64,000 bases of DNA. Origin: Nostoc foliaceum FACHB-393. GTDB lineage: Bacteria > Cyanobacteriota > Cyanobacteriia > Cyanobacteriales > Nostocaceae. Every line of letters begins with the position of its first letter. Within the stretch, counting starts at the first letter, position 1. A program made the position numbers and the translations under genes. The notes under the pieces are model-generated. The model saw only the letters and a list, made by a program, of their open reading frames with translations. It did no database searches and had not been told where the DNA came from. The stretch spans positions 1-64,000 of the forward strand of contig NZ_JACJTD010000016.1 of assembly GCF_014698505.1 (NCBI RefSeq), in the 5' to 3' direction. Below are positions 28,503 to 36,924 of this stretch, one piece after another.

Positions 28503-28961
28503 TTAGACAAACACAACATACTTTTCTAGGTTACTAGGTTTAATACGAATCTTTGTATCCATCGGTAGACCTAACATTTCTCGTGCAGCGCCACCTTCAA
28601 ACAAATCACCCGTTGCCTGATCCATTAGGTTAATTTCCTTTTTAACCTGGATAGTTTCTATTTTTGTAAATGATAAAGATTGGGATTTATGTAATACTAA
28701 TTCGTAAAACTCTGGTGCATCTTTGCCACCAGTAGGTTCGACATTTTGCACACAATCACATATATTAAATGTTTTGGTGAAATAAGTGGAGCCTGCATCA
28801 CAATAGTCACCATGAGCAATAATCCCAATCCGAATCAAGGGAATTTCATCTATCAGTCTGGTAAAGGTATTTTCGATTTTTCGCCGTACCTGGGTAAGGC
28901 AAGGGTACATACTTCCGATTGTATCAAAAATAAAAACAATTTCAAGATAATTACTTACCAT
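28503..28961 (-). CDS. vWA-domain protein, shortened by an in-frame internal deletion
   Basis: The 152-residue frame starts VSNYLEIVFIFDTIGSMYPC, a von Willebrand A N-terminus with a MIDAS-like D-T-I-G-S (usually D-x-S/T-x-S/T or DTTGS). It continues through IAHGDYCDAGSTYFTKTF and VEPTGGKDAPEFYELVLHKS. It then jumps from SLS directly to FTKIETIQVKKEI and a C-terminus (GDLFEGGAAREMLGLPMDTK) that in relatives lies at the end of a protein more than twice as long. The frame is kept, so a product may still be made, but the vWA fold is incomplete. Confidence 0.75.
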   Translation of the reverse strand: MVSNYLEIVFIFDTIGSMYPCLTQVRRKIENTFTRLIDEIPLIRIGIIAHGDYCDAGSTYFTKTFNICDCVQNVEPTGGKDAPEFYELVLHKSQSLSFTKIETIQVKKEINLMDQATGDLFEGGAAREMLGLPMDTKIRIKPSNLEKYVVFV

Positions 28962-29028
28962 CTGCTCACCTAAATGAATATTTAATTTTTTAATTTTTAA
29001 CTTACAAAATTACAAATGGTACCCAATT

Positions 29029-30042
29029 ATGGTTAAAGATTTTACAGGGAAGCCCCCAATTATCATTGCTCACCGAGGCGCTAGTGGTTATCGTCCAGAA
29101 CATACTTTAGCTGCTTATGAATTAGCAATCGCACTGGGCGCTGATTATATTGAACCTGATTTAGTTTCCAGCAAAGACGGTGTTTTAATTGCTCGTCACG
29201 AAAATGAGATTTCCGAAACCACCGACGTTGCTAGCCATGCAGAATTTGCTCACCGTCGAACCACCAAAATTATTGATGGCGAATCCAAAACTGGCTGGTT
29301 TACCGAAGACTTTACCCTGGTAGAACTGAAAACACTACGAGCCAAAGAGCGAATTCCTGAAGTGCGATCGCAAAATACCGCCTATGATGGACTCTTAGAA
29401 ATTCCCACTCTCCAAGAAATCATCGATTTAGTTAAGGCTAAAAGTGCTGAAATTAATCGTGCGATCGGCATTTACCCAGAAACTAAGCACCCAACTTACT
29501 TTAAATCTATTGGGTTAGCCCTAGAAGAACCCCTATTGGCAACTTTGACAGCCAACGGTTATCAGGGCGCTAATGCACCTATTTTCATCCAGTCTTTTGA
29601 AGTGAGTAATTTACAAGATTTATCTACAAAGACAGATTTACCTCTGGTGCAATTGCTGAATAACAGTGGTAAACCTTATGATTTTGTCGTTAGTGGCGAT
29701 GAACGCACTTATGCAGATTTAGTCACTGCATCAGGTTTAGAAGAAATTTATAAATATGCACAGGCCGTTGGAATTCATAAAAATTTACTGGTTCCGAGAG
29801 ACAGTAATGGTAAATTGCAATCGCCTACATCTTTAGTCATTGATGCTCATACGGTTGGTTTGCTGGTTCATGTCTGGACTTTCCGCAATGAGGACTGTTT
29901 TTTGCCACTGGACTTTCAAGGAAATCCCCAAGGGGAATATGAGCTATTTTTGAGCTTAGGTGTTGATGGCGTATTTAGCGACTACCCGGATACGGTTTTT
30001 GCTGTGAATGAAAATTTCCGATTTAAACTTTGTTCTCCATAA
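29029..30042 (+). CDS. Glycerophosphodiester phosphodiesterase
   Basis: A 337-residue GDPD enzyme that hydrolyses glycerophosphodiesters to glycerol-3-phosphate and an alcohol. The catalytic and metal motifs are in order: AHRGASGYRPEHT, ADYIEPDLVSSKDGVLIARH and, later, YPETKHPTYF. It has no obvious signal peptide, so it may be cytosolic, although the GlpQ-like length allows a periplasmic form. A strong hairpin terminator follows at 30070. Confidence 0.93.
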   Translation: MVKDFTGKPPIIIAHRGASGYRPEHTLAAYELAIALGADYIEPDLVSSKDGVLIARHENEISETTDVASHAEFAHRRTTKIIDGESKTGWFTEDFTLVELKTLRAKERIPEVRSQNTAYDGLLEIPTLQEIIDLVKAKSAEINRAIGIYPETKHPTYFKSIGLALEEPLLATLTANGYQGANAPIFIQSFEVSNLQDLSTKTDLPLVQLLNNSGKPYDFVVSGDERTYADLVTASGLEEIYKYAQAVGIHKNLLVPRDSNGKLQSPTSLVIDAHTVGLLVHVWTFRNEDCFLPLDFQGNPQGEYELFLSLGVDGVFSDYPDTVFAVNENFRFKLCSP

Positions 30043-30069
30043 AATCAAATTTGCAGCCATGAAAAACAA

Positions 30070-30100
30070 GATTCCCAACTTTTTAAATAAGTTGGGAATC
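30070..30100. terminator. Convergent hairpin terminator
   Basis: GATTCCCAACTT pairs perfectly with AAGTTGGGAATC around TTTAAAT. It lies between the GDPD gene (plus) and the methyltransferase gene (minus) and can serve both. Confidence 0.8.
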
Positions 30101-30115
30101 TGAGTCTATAGATTT

Positions 30116-30844
30116 TCACAAACTAGTCATAACCTGAGCTAATTGATTAGATAAATCAATTGCATAATCCTGGCATTTGTTAAATAAAACGCCAGCTAAA
30201 AAATAATAATCGCCAGAATAAAATGCCATCTTGTTTTTTCGGAGTTTTTCTATGTGGTTCTTTACCTTGGGATCAGAACTATAGTAGCCGAACTGCAAAG
30301 GTAACACCATGAAATTTTGAACACAATAACCGTTCTGTTTTGCTAGGTTTAGAGTACTTGTTGGATTAGAAAAACTAGATATTAAAACCAACACATTTTC
30401 ATAACCTAACGACAAAAGATCGTTGGTAACTGTGGCTCCATCTACGCCCCCAAATAAAAGTGGCATATAAATATCATTATCTGGTGCGGGGAGATATGGT
30501 GGATTGGCTACAAGATACTCAGCATCGGGTTGAGAAGAATTAAACAAACATGAATTATGGATTATGTATTTATTAGTGAGATTATATTCATCAATGGTTG
30601 AATTTGCGACTTTCCATGCAGAGGTATTTAATTCAAATCCCTGAATTACTCCATCAAACTTGTTTTTCAATAAAGAATTAATTACAGGGCTACCATCTCC
30701 TGATCCAAACTCCACAATAGACTCGTAGCTTTTGCAATTTCTGATCACAAAACTGTCTAAGCAGTTTGAGTAGAAATTAGATTCTTCAGGGCAAAAAAAG
30801 ATATCTTTCATTTGACTGCAATTTAAGGTGTAAGGTATAATCAT
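30116..30844 (-). CDS. Class I SAM-dependent methyltransferase
   Basis: A 242-residue protein with SAM motif I VEFGSGDGSPVI near residue 40 and the catalytic motif NPPYLP, which marks N-methyltransferases acting on an amino or amide nitrogen (HemK/PrmC-like). The target is unknown. The ATG at 30844 is preferred to the TTG at 30847. Composition is more AT-rich and Asn/Ser-rich than its neighbours, which hints at a separate origin. Confidence 0.85.
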   Translation of the reverse strand: MIIPYTLNCSQMKDIFFCPEESNFYSNCLDSFVIRNCKSYESIVEFGSGDGSPVINSLLKNKFDGVIQGFELNTSAWKVANSTIDEYNLTNKYIIHNSCLFNSSQPDAEYLVANPPYLPAPDNDIYMPLLFGGVDGATVTNDLLSLGYENVLVLISSFSNPTSTLNLAKQNGYCVQNFMVLPLQFGYYSSDPKVKNHIEKLRKNKMAFYSGDYYFLAGVLFNKCQDYAIDLSNQLAQVMTSL

Positions 30845-30971
30845 CAATGTAATAAAAAGTTATTTACTGCCTTAATATCAAGACAATAAATAACCATTCC
30901 TTTAGTCAAGAAGTCCTCACTAAAGAAATTGGGTTGTATGTGGATTAGCAATAGGATGATTTAGAAACATC

Positions 30972-31017
30972 AAATTAGAAATGCCAGAAAAACTCTGCCA
31001 TTTTTAATTTCTAATTT
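30972..31017 (-). terminator. Hairpin downstream of the diiron protein gene
   Basis: AAATTAGAAA (30972-30981) and TTTCTAATTT (31008-31017) are exact reverse complements, and an inner TGCCA/TGGCA-like pairing extends the fold. It lies 10 bases past the minus-strand stop at 31028. Confidence 0.6.
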
Positions 31018-31027
31018 TTTAGATTTC

Positions 31028-32185
31028 TTAGATAAGTAAGGCGGATTGTTTGGCTTCGCGTATCGATCGCACAACAGCAGCACCAGCGCGATCGCTCATG
31101 AGTTTCTGCTGGTCATACCCAAGCACCAGTTCCCATGCATCATTGGGATATCGTTCTGCTAATGGCAAAGCCACATCATCTAACATCCAACGGCCGTGGC
31201 GTTCATCTTCCCTGATGTGCAGTTCCCAATAACCCACCGCTACTTCTGAAAGTCCCAGTCGTTGCGCCGCCATCATATAATTTTTGTAAACCGCAGGGCC
31301 AGCCACTTCAAAATAGGTCAAACCGCCGCTGTAACGCAAGAAATAGCGTTTGCGTTCAGTCACCAGAAAATTATGATTTGTAGAAGCCAAAACTTCCCAA
31401 GGTACTAAATCGAAATATGCCTCTGGTTCAGTATTCATTCCAAATTCAGCAAGCATTTGGGCAAAAAATGTAGAGTGCTTGCGAGATAAACGACCATTGC
31501 CGTATTCTTCTATTAGTACTCGCATCAGGGTACACTGCACTTCATTAGCAACACCACCCAAAATGCGCGAAAGATGACTAGCTTCAACCAAGCCATCAAA
31601 AGAGCCGATCGCTAGCAGGTGACGATAGCCGGCTTCAGTCATTTCCTCACGAATATAGCGACTACTGTCCGACAAAGGCGGATCTAAATCGGCAGATGTG
31701 CGCTCAATTAGCGCTTGTTTTACATCTAATAGTTGCAATGCAGCTACATCGATTTGTGCCAGTTCCCACTTTTGCCAAGCAGCTTCAATTTGGTCACGAC
31801 ATGAACACAAGTAAAGCGATCGCTCGTTGATATAGTGCCGCAAATCGTCGTACCAAAACAGTTTTAGCCGATTAATTCGATAAAGTATTCGTTGGAGAAA
31901 ACGGTGAGCCTGTTCATCAGAGCGATCGTTTTTATAGGCGGCGCGAATTGCCCTTGAGAGCGCCTGTTCAAACTCACTAGCTATTGCAGGTTTTACATCT
32001 AGTTGATGATCCAAATCCTCCATTGCTAGCAGTTCTATAAATTGTTCCTCAGCACGGTCGTAGTTGGTAATTGTTCTTTCTTCTGTTTGCGTGCTCTTTT
32101 TCGCAGCTCCAGCGTTAGGAAATATAACTAAATTGCTTTGCATGGAATCTTTGGTAGATTTGGAAAAGTAAGAAATTAGTTTCAT
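31028..32185 (-). CDS. Haem-oxygenase-like diiron (HDO) family protein
   Basis: A 385-residue protein with a long N-terminal helical region and a C-terminal HDO domain. Candidate iron ligands are seen in LMRVLIEEYGNGRLSRKHST (Glu, then His) and in GYWELHIREDERHGRWMLDD (Glu, His, Asp/Glu, His). This matches the iron-containing redox enzyme family related to TenA/haem oxygenase, whose members cleave C-N or C-C bonds or oxidise fatty acids. The substrate is unknown. No signal peptide. It appears monocistronic. Confidence 0.82.
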   Translation of the reverse strand: MKLISYFSKSTKDSMQSNLVIFPNAGAAKKSTQTEERTITNYDRAEEQFIELLAMEDLDHQLDVKPAIASEFEQALSRAIRAAYKNDRSDEQAHRFLQRILYRINRLKLFWYDDLRHYINERSLYLCSCRDQIEAAWQKWELAQIDVAALQLLDVKQALIERTSADLDPPLSDSSRYIREEMTEAGYRHLLAIGSFDGLVEASHLSRILGGVANEVQCTLMRVLIEEYGNGRLSRKHSTFFAQMLAEFGMNTEPEAYFDLVPWEVLASTNHNFLVTERKRYFLRYSGGLTYFEVAGPAVYKNYMMAAQRLGLSEVAVGYWELHIREDERHGRWMLDDVALPLAERYPNDAWELVLGYDQQKLMSDRAGAAVVRSIREAKQSALLI

Positions 32186-32273
32186 CTCTAATACTTAACT
32201 TCCCACACGAGTAGCTTTCTCTACCTCTTTCCTTGGTTATAAAGAAAGATTAAGTCTAGAGGAAAAAAGGAAA

Positions 32274-32379
32274 AGGGCATTGGGGACAAGGGGAAGGGAA
32301 AGACTTGTTGCATGTTCTCACTTAAGTCACCTTGTCCCCTCGTCTCCCCTGCCCCTCTGCTTCCTCATCTCCCCACTCC
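32274..32379. repeat. G-rich/C-rich hairpin repeat, second copy, abutting the ftsI stop
   Basis: GGGGACAAGG (32281-32290) pairs exactly with CCTTGTCCCC (32331-32340), and the sequence between and after matches the copy at 12497-12632 over about 100 bases. It ends precisely where the ftsI coding region ends and may terminate its transcription. Confidence 0.78.
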
Positions 32380-34218
32380 CTACGGCGCTTTCGGCTGCTG
32401 CTCAATCTCCTTACTGGGCGGAATCTCCTCAAGAGGAATCAGTGCTTCGATCACCGACTTCACAATTGGTGCGGCGACAGTAGAACCATAGGCACTTTCT
32501 CCTTTTGGCTCATCCACCAGTGCGAACACTACATATCGAGGAGATTCCACAGGCAAAATAGCCACGAAGCTGGTCATTCTAGCACCCTTGATATAGCCAC
32601 CATTAGGACTTGCTTTTTGGGCTGTACCAGTTTTACCAGCAATGCGATATCCCGGAATTTGTGACGGCTTCCCGCTACCTTCATCGACAACAGTTTCCAT
32701 CATTTCCACAACCTTTTGGGCTGTTGCGGCTGAGAAAATTTGGCGTGGTATGGTGCGAGAGGGTGAATCATGCATCTGCCCTTTGGTATCAATCAGCCCT
32801 CGAACTACATGGGGTGTTACCAACTTCCCACCATTGGCTAAAGCACCGTGCATTTGCACTAGCTGTAACGGTGTCATAGAAAAGCCTTGCCCAAAGGAAG
32901 TAGTAGCTGGTTCAATTGGCGAAGCGATAAATTCTTCTTGACTTTTGAGCCGACCACCAACTTCAAAAGGTAAATCTGTATCAACTTTTTGTCCTAGCCC
33001 CAAGCGTTCTAGCCAGTTGTAGTAGATTGAAGGCTTTAAACGTTGGATAATTTGCACCATGCCAATGTTGCTGGAATTTTGCAAGATTTGAGCAATGTTG
33101 ATTTGCCCATAACCATTGTTCATAGCATTTTTGATGGTGTAATTAGCTACTCGAATGGAACCGGAGTCATTAAACATATCATCTGCTTTGATGACACCAT
33201 TCTCTAGAGCGATCGCCACATTCAAAGGCTTAAAAGTCGATCCCGGTTCATAAAGATCCGCCACCGTCCAGTTTTTAAATAGCGAGATATTAGCTTTAGC
33301 GTATTCATTAGGGTTATAGGTAGGCTGAGAAACGAGGGCGAGTAAGGAACCATCCAACGCATCCATTACAATTACCGCCCCACGTTTGGCGTCAAACTTT
33401 TCCATCTGCTGTTTAAGCGTAACGCGGGCAATTCGTTGCAGACGGCTATCGATAGTGAGTTGCAGCCGCAAATCATCAAAATGTAAAAAACCTTCGGGCG
33501 CATGATCCGGCATCACGGCCCCATTACCCGACCGACTGAGCCGCACCGTTTGCACAGGACGTTCTAGCAACTTCTCTTGAGAGTATTCCACACCCGCTTG
33601 ACCACGACGGTCAATATTCACATAACCCACCACGTCAGAAACCAAATCGTCTGACGGATAAAATCGGGAGTATTTTTGAATTAACTCCAAGCCATTTAAG
33701 CGCAAAGAAGTGACGCGATCAATAATTTCTTCGGGTAGGGCTGGAGTAAGTATAATTCCACTTCTTTTGCTTTGAAAAGTTTTCACCAATTCAGCAGTAT
33801 CTTTTGCCAATATTGGGGCAAGTCGCTCTGCTATCTCTTCATTAGACTTATCAAACAGCTTGGGATGAGCGTACAAAGTATATACAGGACGGTCAATCGC
33901 CAACAGATTACTATTGCGATCTACCACCGGGCGACGGGGCATAAAAGGTCGCAAATTCATCATTTGCTGGTTTCGTGCCTGCTGGGTTAACTTTGGGCCC
34001 TTGACAATTTGCAGATTATACAATTTGATACCCAAGCCCAACCCTGCTGCCATTAATATGCTCCATACTATGAACAGTCGGGACTTGGTATTGGATGTTT
34101 GTTCTTGGATACTAGAGGCAAGTGTTCCCAAGAACCCTCGTTTAGAATCCTTCTGTCGCCTTTTGAATGCTGGATTCCGAAACTTTCTCAATTTTGTTCT
34201 ACTTGGTGACTTCTGCAT
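32380..34218 (-). CDS. ftsI: Septal peptidoglycan transpeptidase (PBP2/FtsI type)
   Basis: A 612-residue class B penicillin-binding protein. A cytoplasmic basic N-terminus and a single membrane anchor at about residues 48-66 precede the pedestal domain (PRRPVVDRNSNLLAIDRPVY). The transpeptidase motifs are intact: active Ser327 in GSTFKP, SSN, and KTGT in IAGKTGTAQKASP. It crosslinks septal peptidoglycan in cell division. The upstream gene on the same strand encodes a probable FtsL-like protein, recalling the conserved ftsL-ftsI order. Confidence 0.94.
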   Translation of the reverse strand: MQKSPSRTKLRKFRNPAFKRRQKDSKRGFLGTLASSIQEQTSNTKSRLFIVWSILMAAGLGLGIKLYNLQIVKGPKLTQQARNQQMMNLRPFMPRRPVVDRNSNLLAIDRPVYTLYAHPKLFDKSNEEIAERLAPILAKDTAELVKTFQSKRSGIILTPALPEEIIDRVTSLRLNGLELIQKYSRFYPSDDLVSDVVGYVNIDRRGQAGVEYSQEKLLERPVQTVRLSRSGNGAVMPDHAPEGFLHFDDLRLQLTIDSRLQRIARVTLKQQMEKFDAKRGAVIVMDALDGSLLALVSQPTYNPNEYAKANISLFKNWTVADLYEPGSTFKPLNVAIALENGVIKADDMFNDSGSIRVANYTIKNAMNNGYGQINIAQILQNSSNIGMVQIIQRLKPSIYYNWLERLGLGQKVDTDLPFEVGGRLKSQEEFIASPIEPATTSFGQGFSMTPLQLVQMHGALANGGKLVTPHVVRGLIDTKGQMHDSPSRTIPRQIFSAATAQKVVEMMETVVDEGSGKPSQIPGYRIAGKTGTAQKASPNGGYIKGARMTSFVAILPVESPRYVVFALVDEPKGESAYGSTVAAPIVKSVIEALIPLEEIPPSKEIEQQPKAP

Positions 34219-34438
34219 TGATTTCGTCCTTTGTCATTAGTCATTTGTCATTTGCCACAAGTCTGAGTCGTAACGACTAATGACTAATGACTCTTAGCCT
34301 TTTACCTATTCTCCAAAATCAAGCTGAAGTAGGAACTCAGATTACAGCGTTTTTCATATAACTTTTGAACCAAAATCTTTCCTAGGGAGGCATACAGTAT
34401 GGTTTAATTACCTGAAAATTGCTATAAATCGACCTTCT

Positions 34439-34463
34439 GAATTACGAATTACGAATTACGATT
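34439..34463. repeat. AATTACG heptamer repeat between the FtsL-like gene and ftsI
   Basis: Three heptamers lie at the end of the minus-strand gene and overlap its stop codon (34462-34464). The remainder of 34219-34438 has short direct repeats (ACTAATG, CATTTGTCATTTG) but no gene. Confidence 0.8.
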
Positions 34464-35160
34464 AATATCCCAATGGCGAGAGTATTTGCTGTTGCGTTTC
34501 AGAATTTGGCGTTGTGTTAGACGATACTGGCTTAGGGCTATGAGATGCTGGAGGCAAGAAAATCATCCCTTGAGGAGTCGGGGATACCAGATTTGCTGTT
34601 GATTCTTCTGCGTCCTTAGCCATTTTATTTATCAACGTCGCGTTGGTTGTCGTCAGCAGCCGCTCATGACGTTGGAGGTTTTGCAGTCTGCGATATGACT
34701 TACTCCAAAGGTCTTGAGAATATACTGTCCAGCCATAAACAGCAAGTGTCGATGCTACTAACAAGAACGCTAAAACGGTCGAATAACGATGAAAGGTATA
34801 CAAGCGCAGCAACCATAAAGGTGCCGCCCCAGAATTAGGCATTATGGGAAAGCGAAGAAAACCTACTCCCGGAGTCTTCTGGTTTGCACTCGACTGCTCA
34901 TTGAGATTTGGCACTTGTTGTCTATCCAAGTGTTTCACCGATTTGGTTATCACTGCCTCATTTGTGGGAGAAACCGCGAGATTTTTCGAGGAACGCTGTC
35001 GTCTTTGAGAGGATACTGGTGCGGCTTTGGCAGCGGCTATAGGAGCGCTCTGGGCTGCCGACTCCAGACGCGCAGAGCGTCGCCTCCCTAAAGAAAGGAT
35101 AGAATCTCGCCGGAACCAATTACCCCTTGTAGAAACAGCAGATTTACGAGCAACTACCAT
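34462..35160 (-). CDS. FtsL-like division protein candidate
   Basis: A 232-residue bitopic protein. The N-terminal 120 residues are basic and disordered. One membrane segment lies at about residues 128-148 (STVLAFLLVASTLAVYGWTV). A short coiled coil follows (SYRRLQNLQRHERLLTTTNA), then a Pro/Ser-rich tail. That order of small cytoplasmic part, single anchor and periplasmic coiled coil is the FtsL/DivIC plan, and it sits directly upstream of ftsI as ftsL does in other bacteria. There is no direct sequence identity I can point to, so the name is an inference. Confidence 0.65.
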   Translation of the reverse strand: MVVARKSAVSTRGNWFRRDSILSLGRRRSARLESAAQSAPIAAAKAAPVSSQRRQRSSKNLAVSPTNEAVITKSVKHLDRQQVPNLNEQSSANQKTPGVGFLRFPIMPNSGAAPLWLLRLYTFHRYSTVLAFLLVASTLAVYGWTVYSQDLWSKSYRRLQNLQRHERLLTTTNATLINKMAKDAEESTANLVSPTPQGMIFLPPASHSPKPVSSNTTPNSETQQQILSPLGY

Positions 35161-35665
35161 AAATTTTTTAGATGGAAAATACTGTACTTTAGATTGATTG
35201 TCTTAATTGTCTGTTTTTGCTTAGGTTAAAATCGCCTTCTGTGCAATAAGCACACATAACACACTACACCCTTTTAACTGTTCTGATAGGTAGCTGTACC
35301 AATGTTTGCATCCTCTAAATATTGCAATGTTTGCAATCAGCGATTAGCAACTGGACAGCTTGTACTTTAGGTATTGCAACTAAAGTATGGCAACGCGGAG
35401 CAGCAAGGTGCAATACTCCGTGAAAAAAATAAAATTTTTTGCTATGATAGCTCGGTTTGCTAAAAAATTTGGTAATCTCCGTTTTGCTCCTGAGTTAAGA
35501 GAAACTAATCAGATGGCTGTATGATAACCAATCCGAAAAAGAATACCCCAAAGGATTGTTTTTTTGAAGTATGTAATCTCACAGGATTTAAAAAAAAGCA
35601 ATAAATACGGTATCGTATTCAACAGGTGAAAAATTGTTCTAGCCACAATTGGTGAAAGAGGAGTT
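35161..35665. other. Intergenic region between divergent genes
   Basis: No gene is seen. It must contain the promoters of the FtsL-like gene (minus) and the small lipoprotein (plus). A near-palindrome TACGGTATCGTA lies at 35608-35619, about 50 bases before the lipoprotein start. Confidence 0.5.
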
Positions 35666-35860
35666 ATGAAAACAAAAATCTTTGGTTTGGCTCTAATGTT
35701 AAGTCTGGCTACAATTCTCGGAGCCTGTGAAGGTGGCGGTGATGGTGCTGGTACTAGTACTCCAGCTGCTACAGGTGAACCAACTGATGCACCTCCTGTT
35801 GGGTCTACACCTGCTACTACTCCCGCAGTGACTCCCGCTACCACTGCTACTCCTAAATAA
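35666..35860 (+). CDS. Small Thr/Pro-rich lipoprotein
   Basis: A 64-residue precursor. The signal peptide KTKIFGLALMLSLATILGAC ends in a clear lipobox with Cys20. The mature 45 residues are Gly-rich (EGGGDGAG), then Thr/Pro/Ala-rich (PATTPAVTPATTATPK) with no folded core. A GGAG-like ribosome site (AGAGGAG) precedes the ATG. It is probably a surface or periplasmic lipid-anchored spacer of unknown role. Confidence 0.85.
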   Translation: MKTKIFGLALMLSLATILGACEGGGDGAGTSTPAATGEPTDAPPVGSTPATTPAVTPATTATPK

Positions 35861-36402
35861 GGCATCTTAAACTTTAGTTTAAATCACGCCTAAAACTGCT
35901 TTGTGAGAAAGTTCCTCACTACATAGCTTGAATTAATTAGGTTCACGTGAAAACCTACATCCTTATGTTGGTGTATCAGAGCCTAGAGTTTGCTCAAAAT
36001 CAGCTAAGTAGGTAGGAAGTAGAGGACACTGGTGAAGAGGATTACGTCCTCAACCAAGTGTCCCGCTCAAATTTGCACCTAACCGAATCTTGTTCCACGT
36101 TCAAACGAGTAGAGTTCTGTAAATCTAAGCTATCTTGTAGGCAAAGTAGTTCTTTCGTTTGGTGCTGGGAATGCCTTAGATTCCTAAGTTTTGATCGGGC
36201 AAAACAATTAATCGCGATCGCTGGCAATTGCTCTTGAGCATTCCCTGTACTCTATTCCGTATCAGAAGAGACCTGGTGATGTCCCTTGATATTGCCAGAT
36301 TTTTATTGGGAAAATTCTAATGTCTAGTTTGAAAATTGGGCATTGGCCATTGGGTGCGTGAAAAACAGATTTTCATCCTGCGTTGTGAGCGCAGTTCAGG
36401 AG

Positions 36403-36735
36403 ATGGGGAGAGTTAAAGCGAGAAAGTTAATAAAATTACTGGGCTTAATTGTGATTACCGCAACCTTTGTTATATTAAGTAGCAATTGGGGATCAGCAGT
36501 AATAGCATTACCGCCACCAGAGGATACGCCAGAAGAAATATTACGCACAAAGATTATCATAGAAGCGCGATCGCCTATTGATGGAAAATTCCTAACAGCT
36601 GCCGAATACATCCAATTACAAGCCCAGCTGCAAAAAGCCCCGCCACCAAAACTAGATCCCAAAATTCGGGAACAGATTTTCTTGCTTCGCATACGTAAAA
36701 CGTTACTTCAGTTTTTCCCATTTTTAAATTTTTGA
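36403..36735 (+). CDS. Hypothetical exported or membrane-anchored protein
   Basis: A 110-residue protein from ATG 36403; the frame is open upstream to 36343. Residues about 8-30 are a signal or anchor (LIKLLGLIVITATFVILSSN). The mature part has LPPPEDTPEEILRTKIIIEA, then GKFLTAAEYIQLQAQLQKAP, and a C-terminus rich in Leu and Phe. The EEILRT..IEARSPIDGK-type core looks conserved in cyanobacteria, but I know no function. The stretch 35861-36402 upstream holds nothing else. Confidence 0.7.
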   Translation: MGRVKARKLIKLLGLIVITATFVILSSNWGSAVIALPPPEDTPEEILRTKIIIEARSPIDGKFLTAAEYIQLQAQLQKAPPPKLDPKIREQIFLLRIRKTLLQFFPFLNF

Positions 36736-36924
36736 TAAATTACTCAAGGGTCAAAAGTCAAAAGCTTTCCCACATCTCCCCCACTCCCCACCTCCTAAAA
36801 AGACTGATGTCTCATTCTGATGTAGGATAACGGTGGCGACAAAATTGCAAATAAATGTAAAGAATATATATAGATATTAAAAAAGTAGATTTAGTCAATC
36901 ACGTTATTTCACTTAGGTAGCTTC

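Noticed and set aside
35509..35865. 118-codon minus-strand frame opposite the small lipoprotein
   Set aside because: It is the antisense image of the Thr/Pro-rich lipoprotein, which has a clear signal peptide and ribosome site.
36042..36227. 61-codon minus-strand frame
   Set aside because: No ribosome site or family pattern; it lies in an otherwise empty interval.
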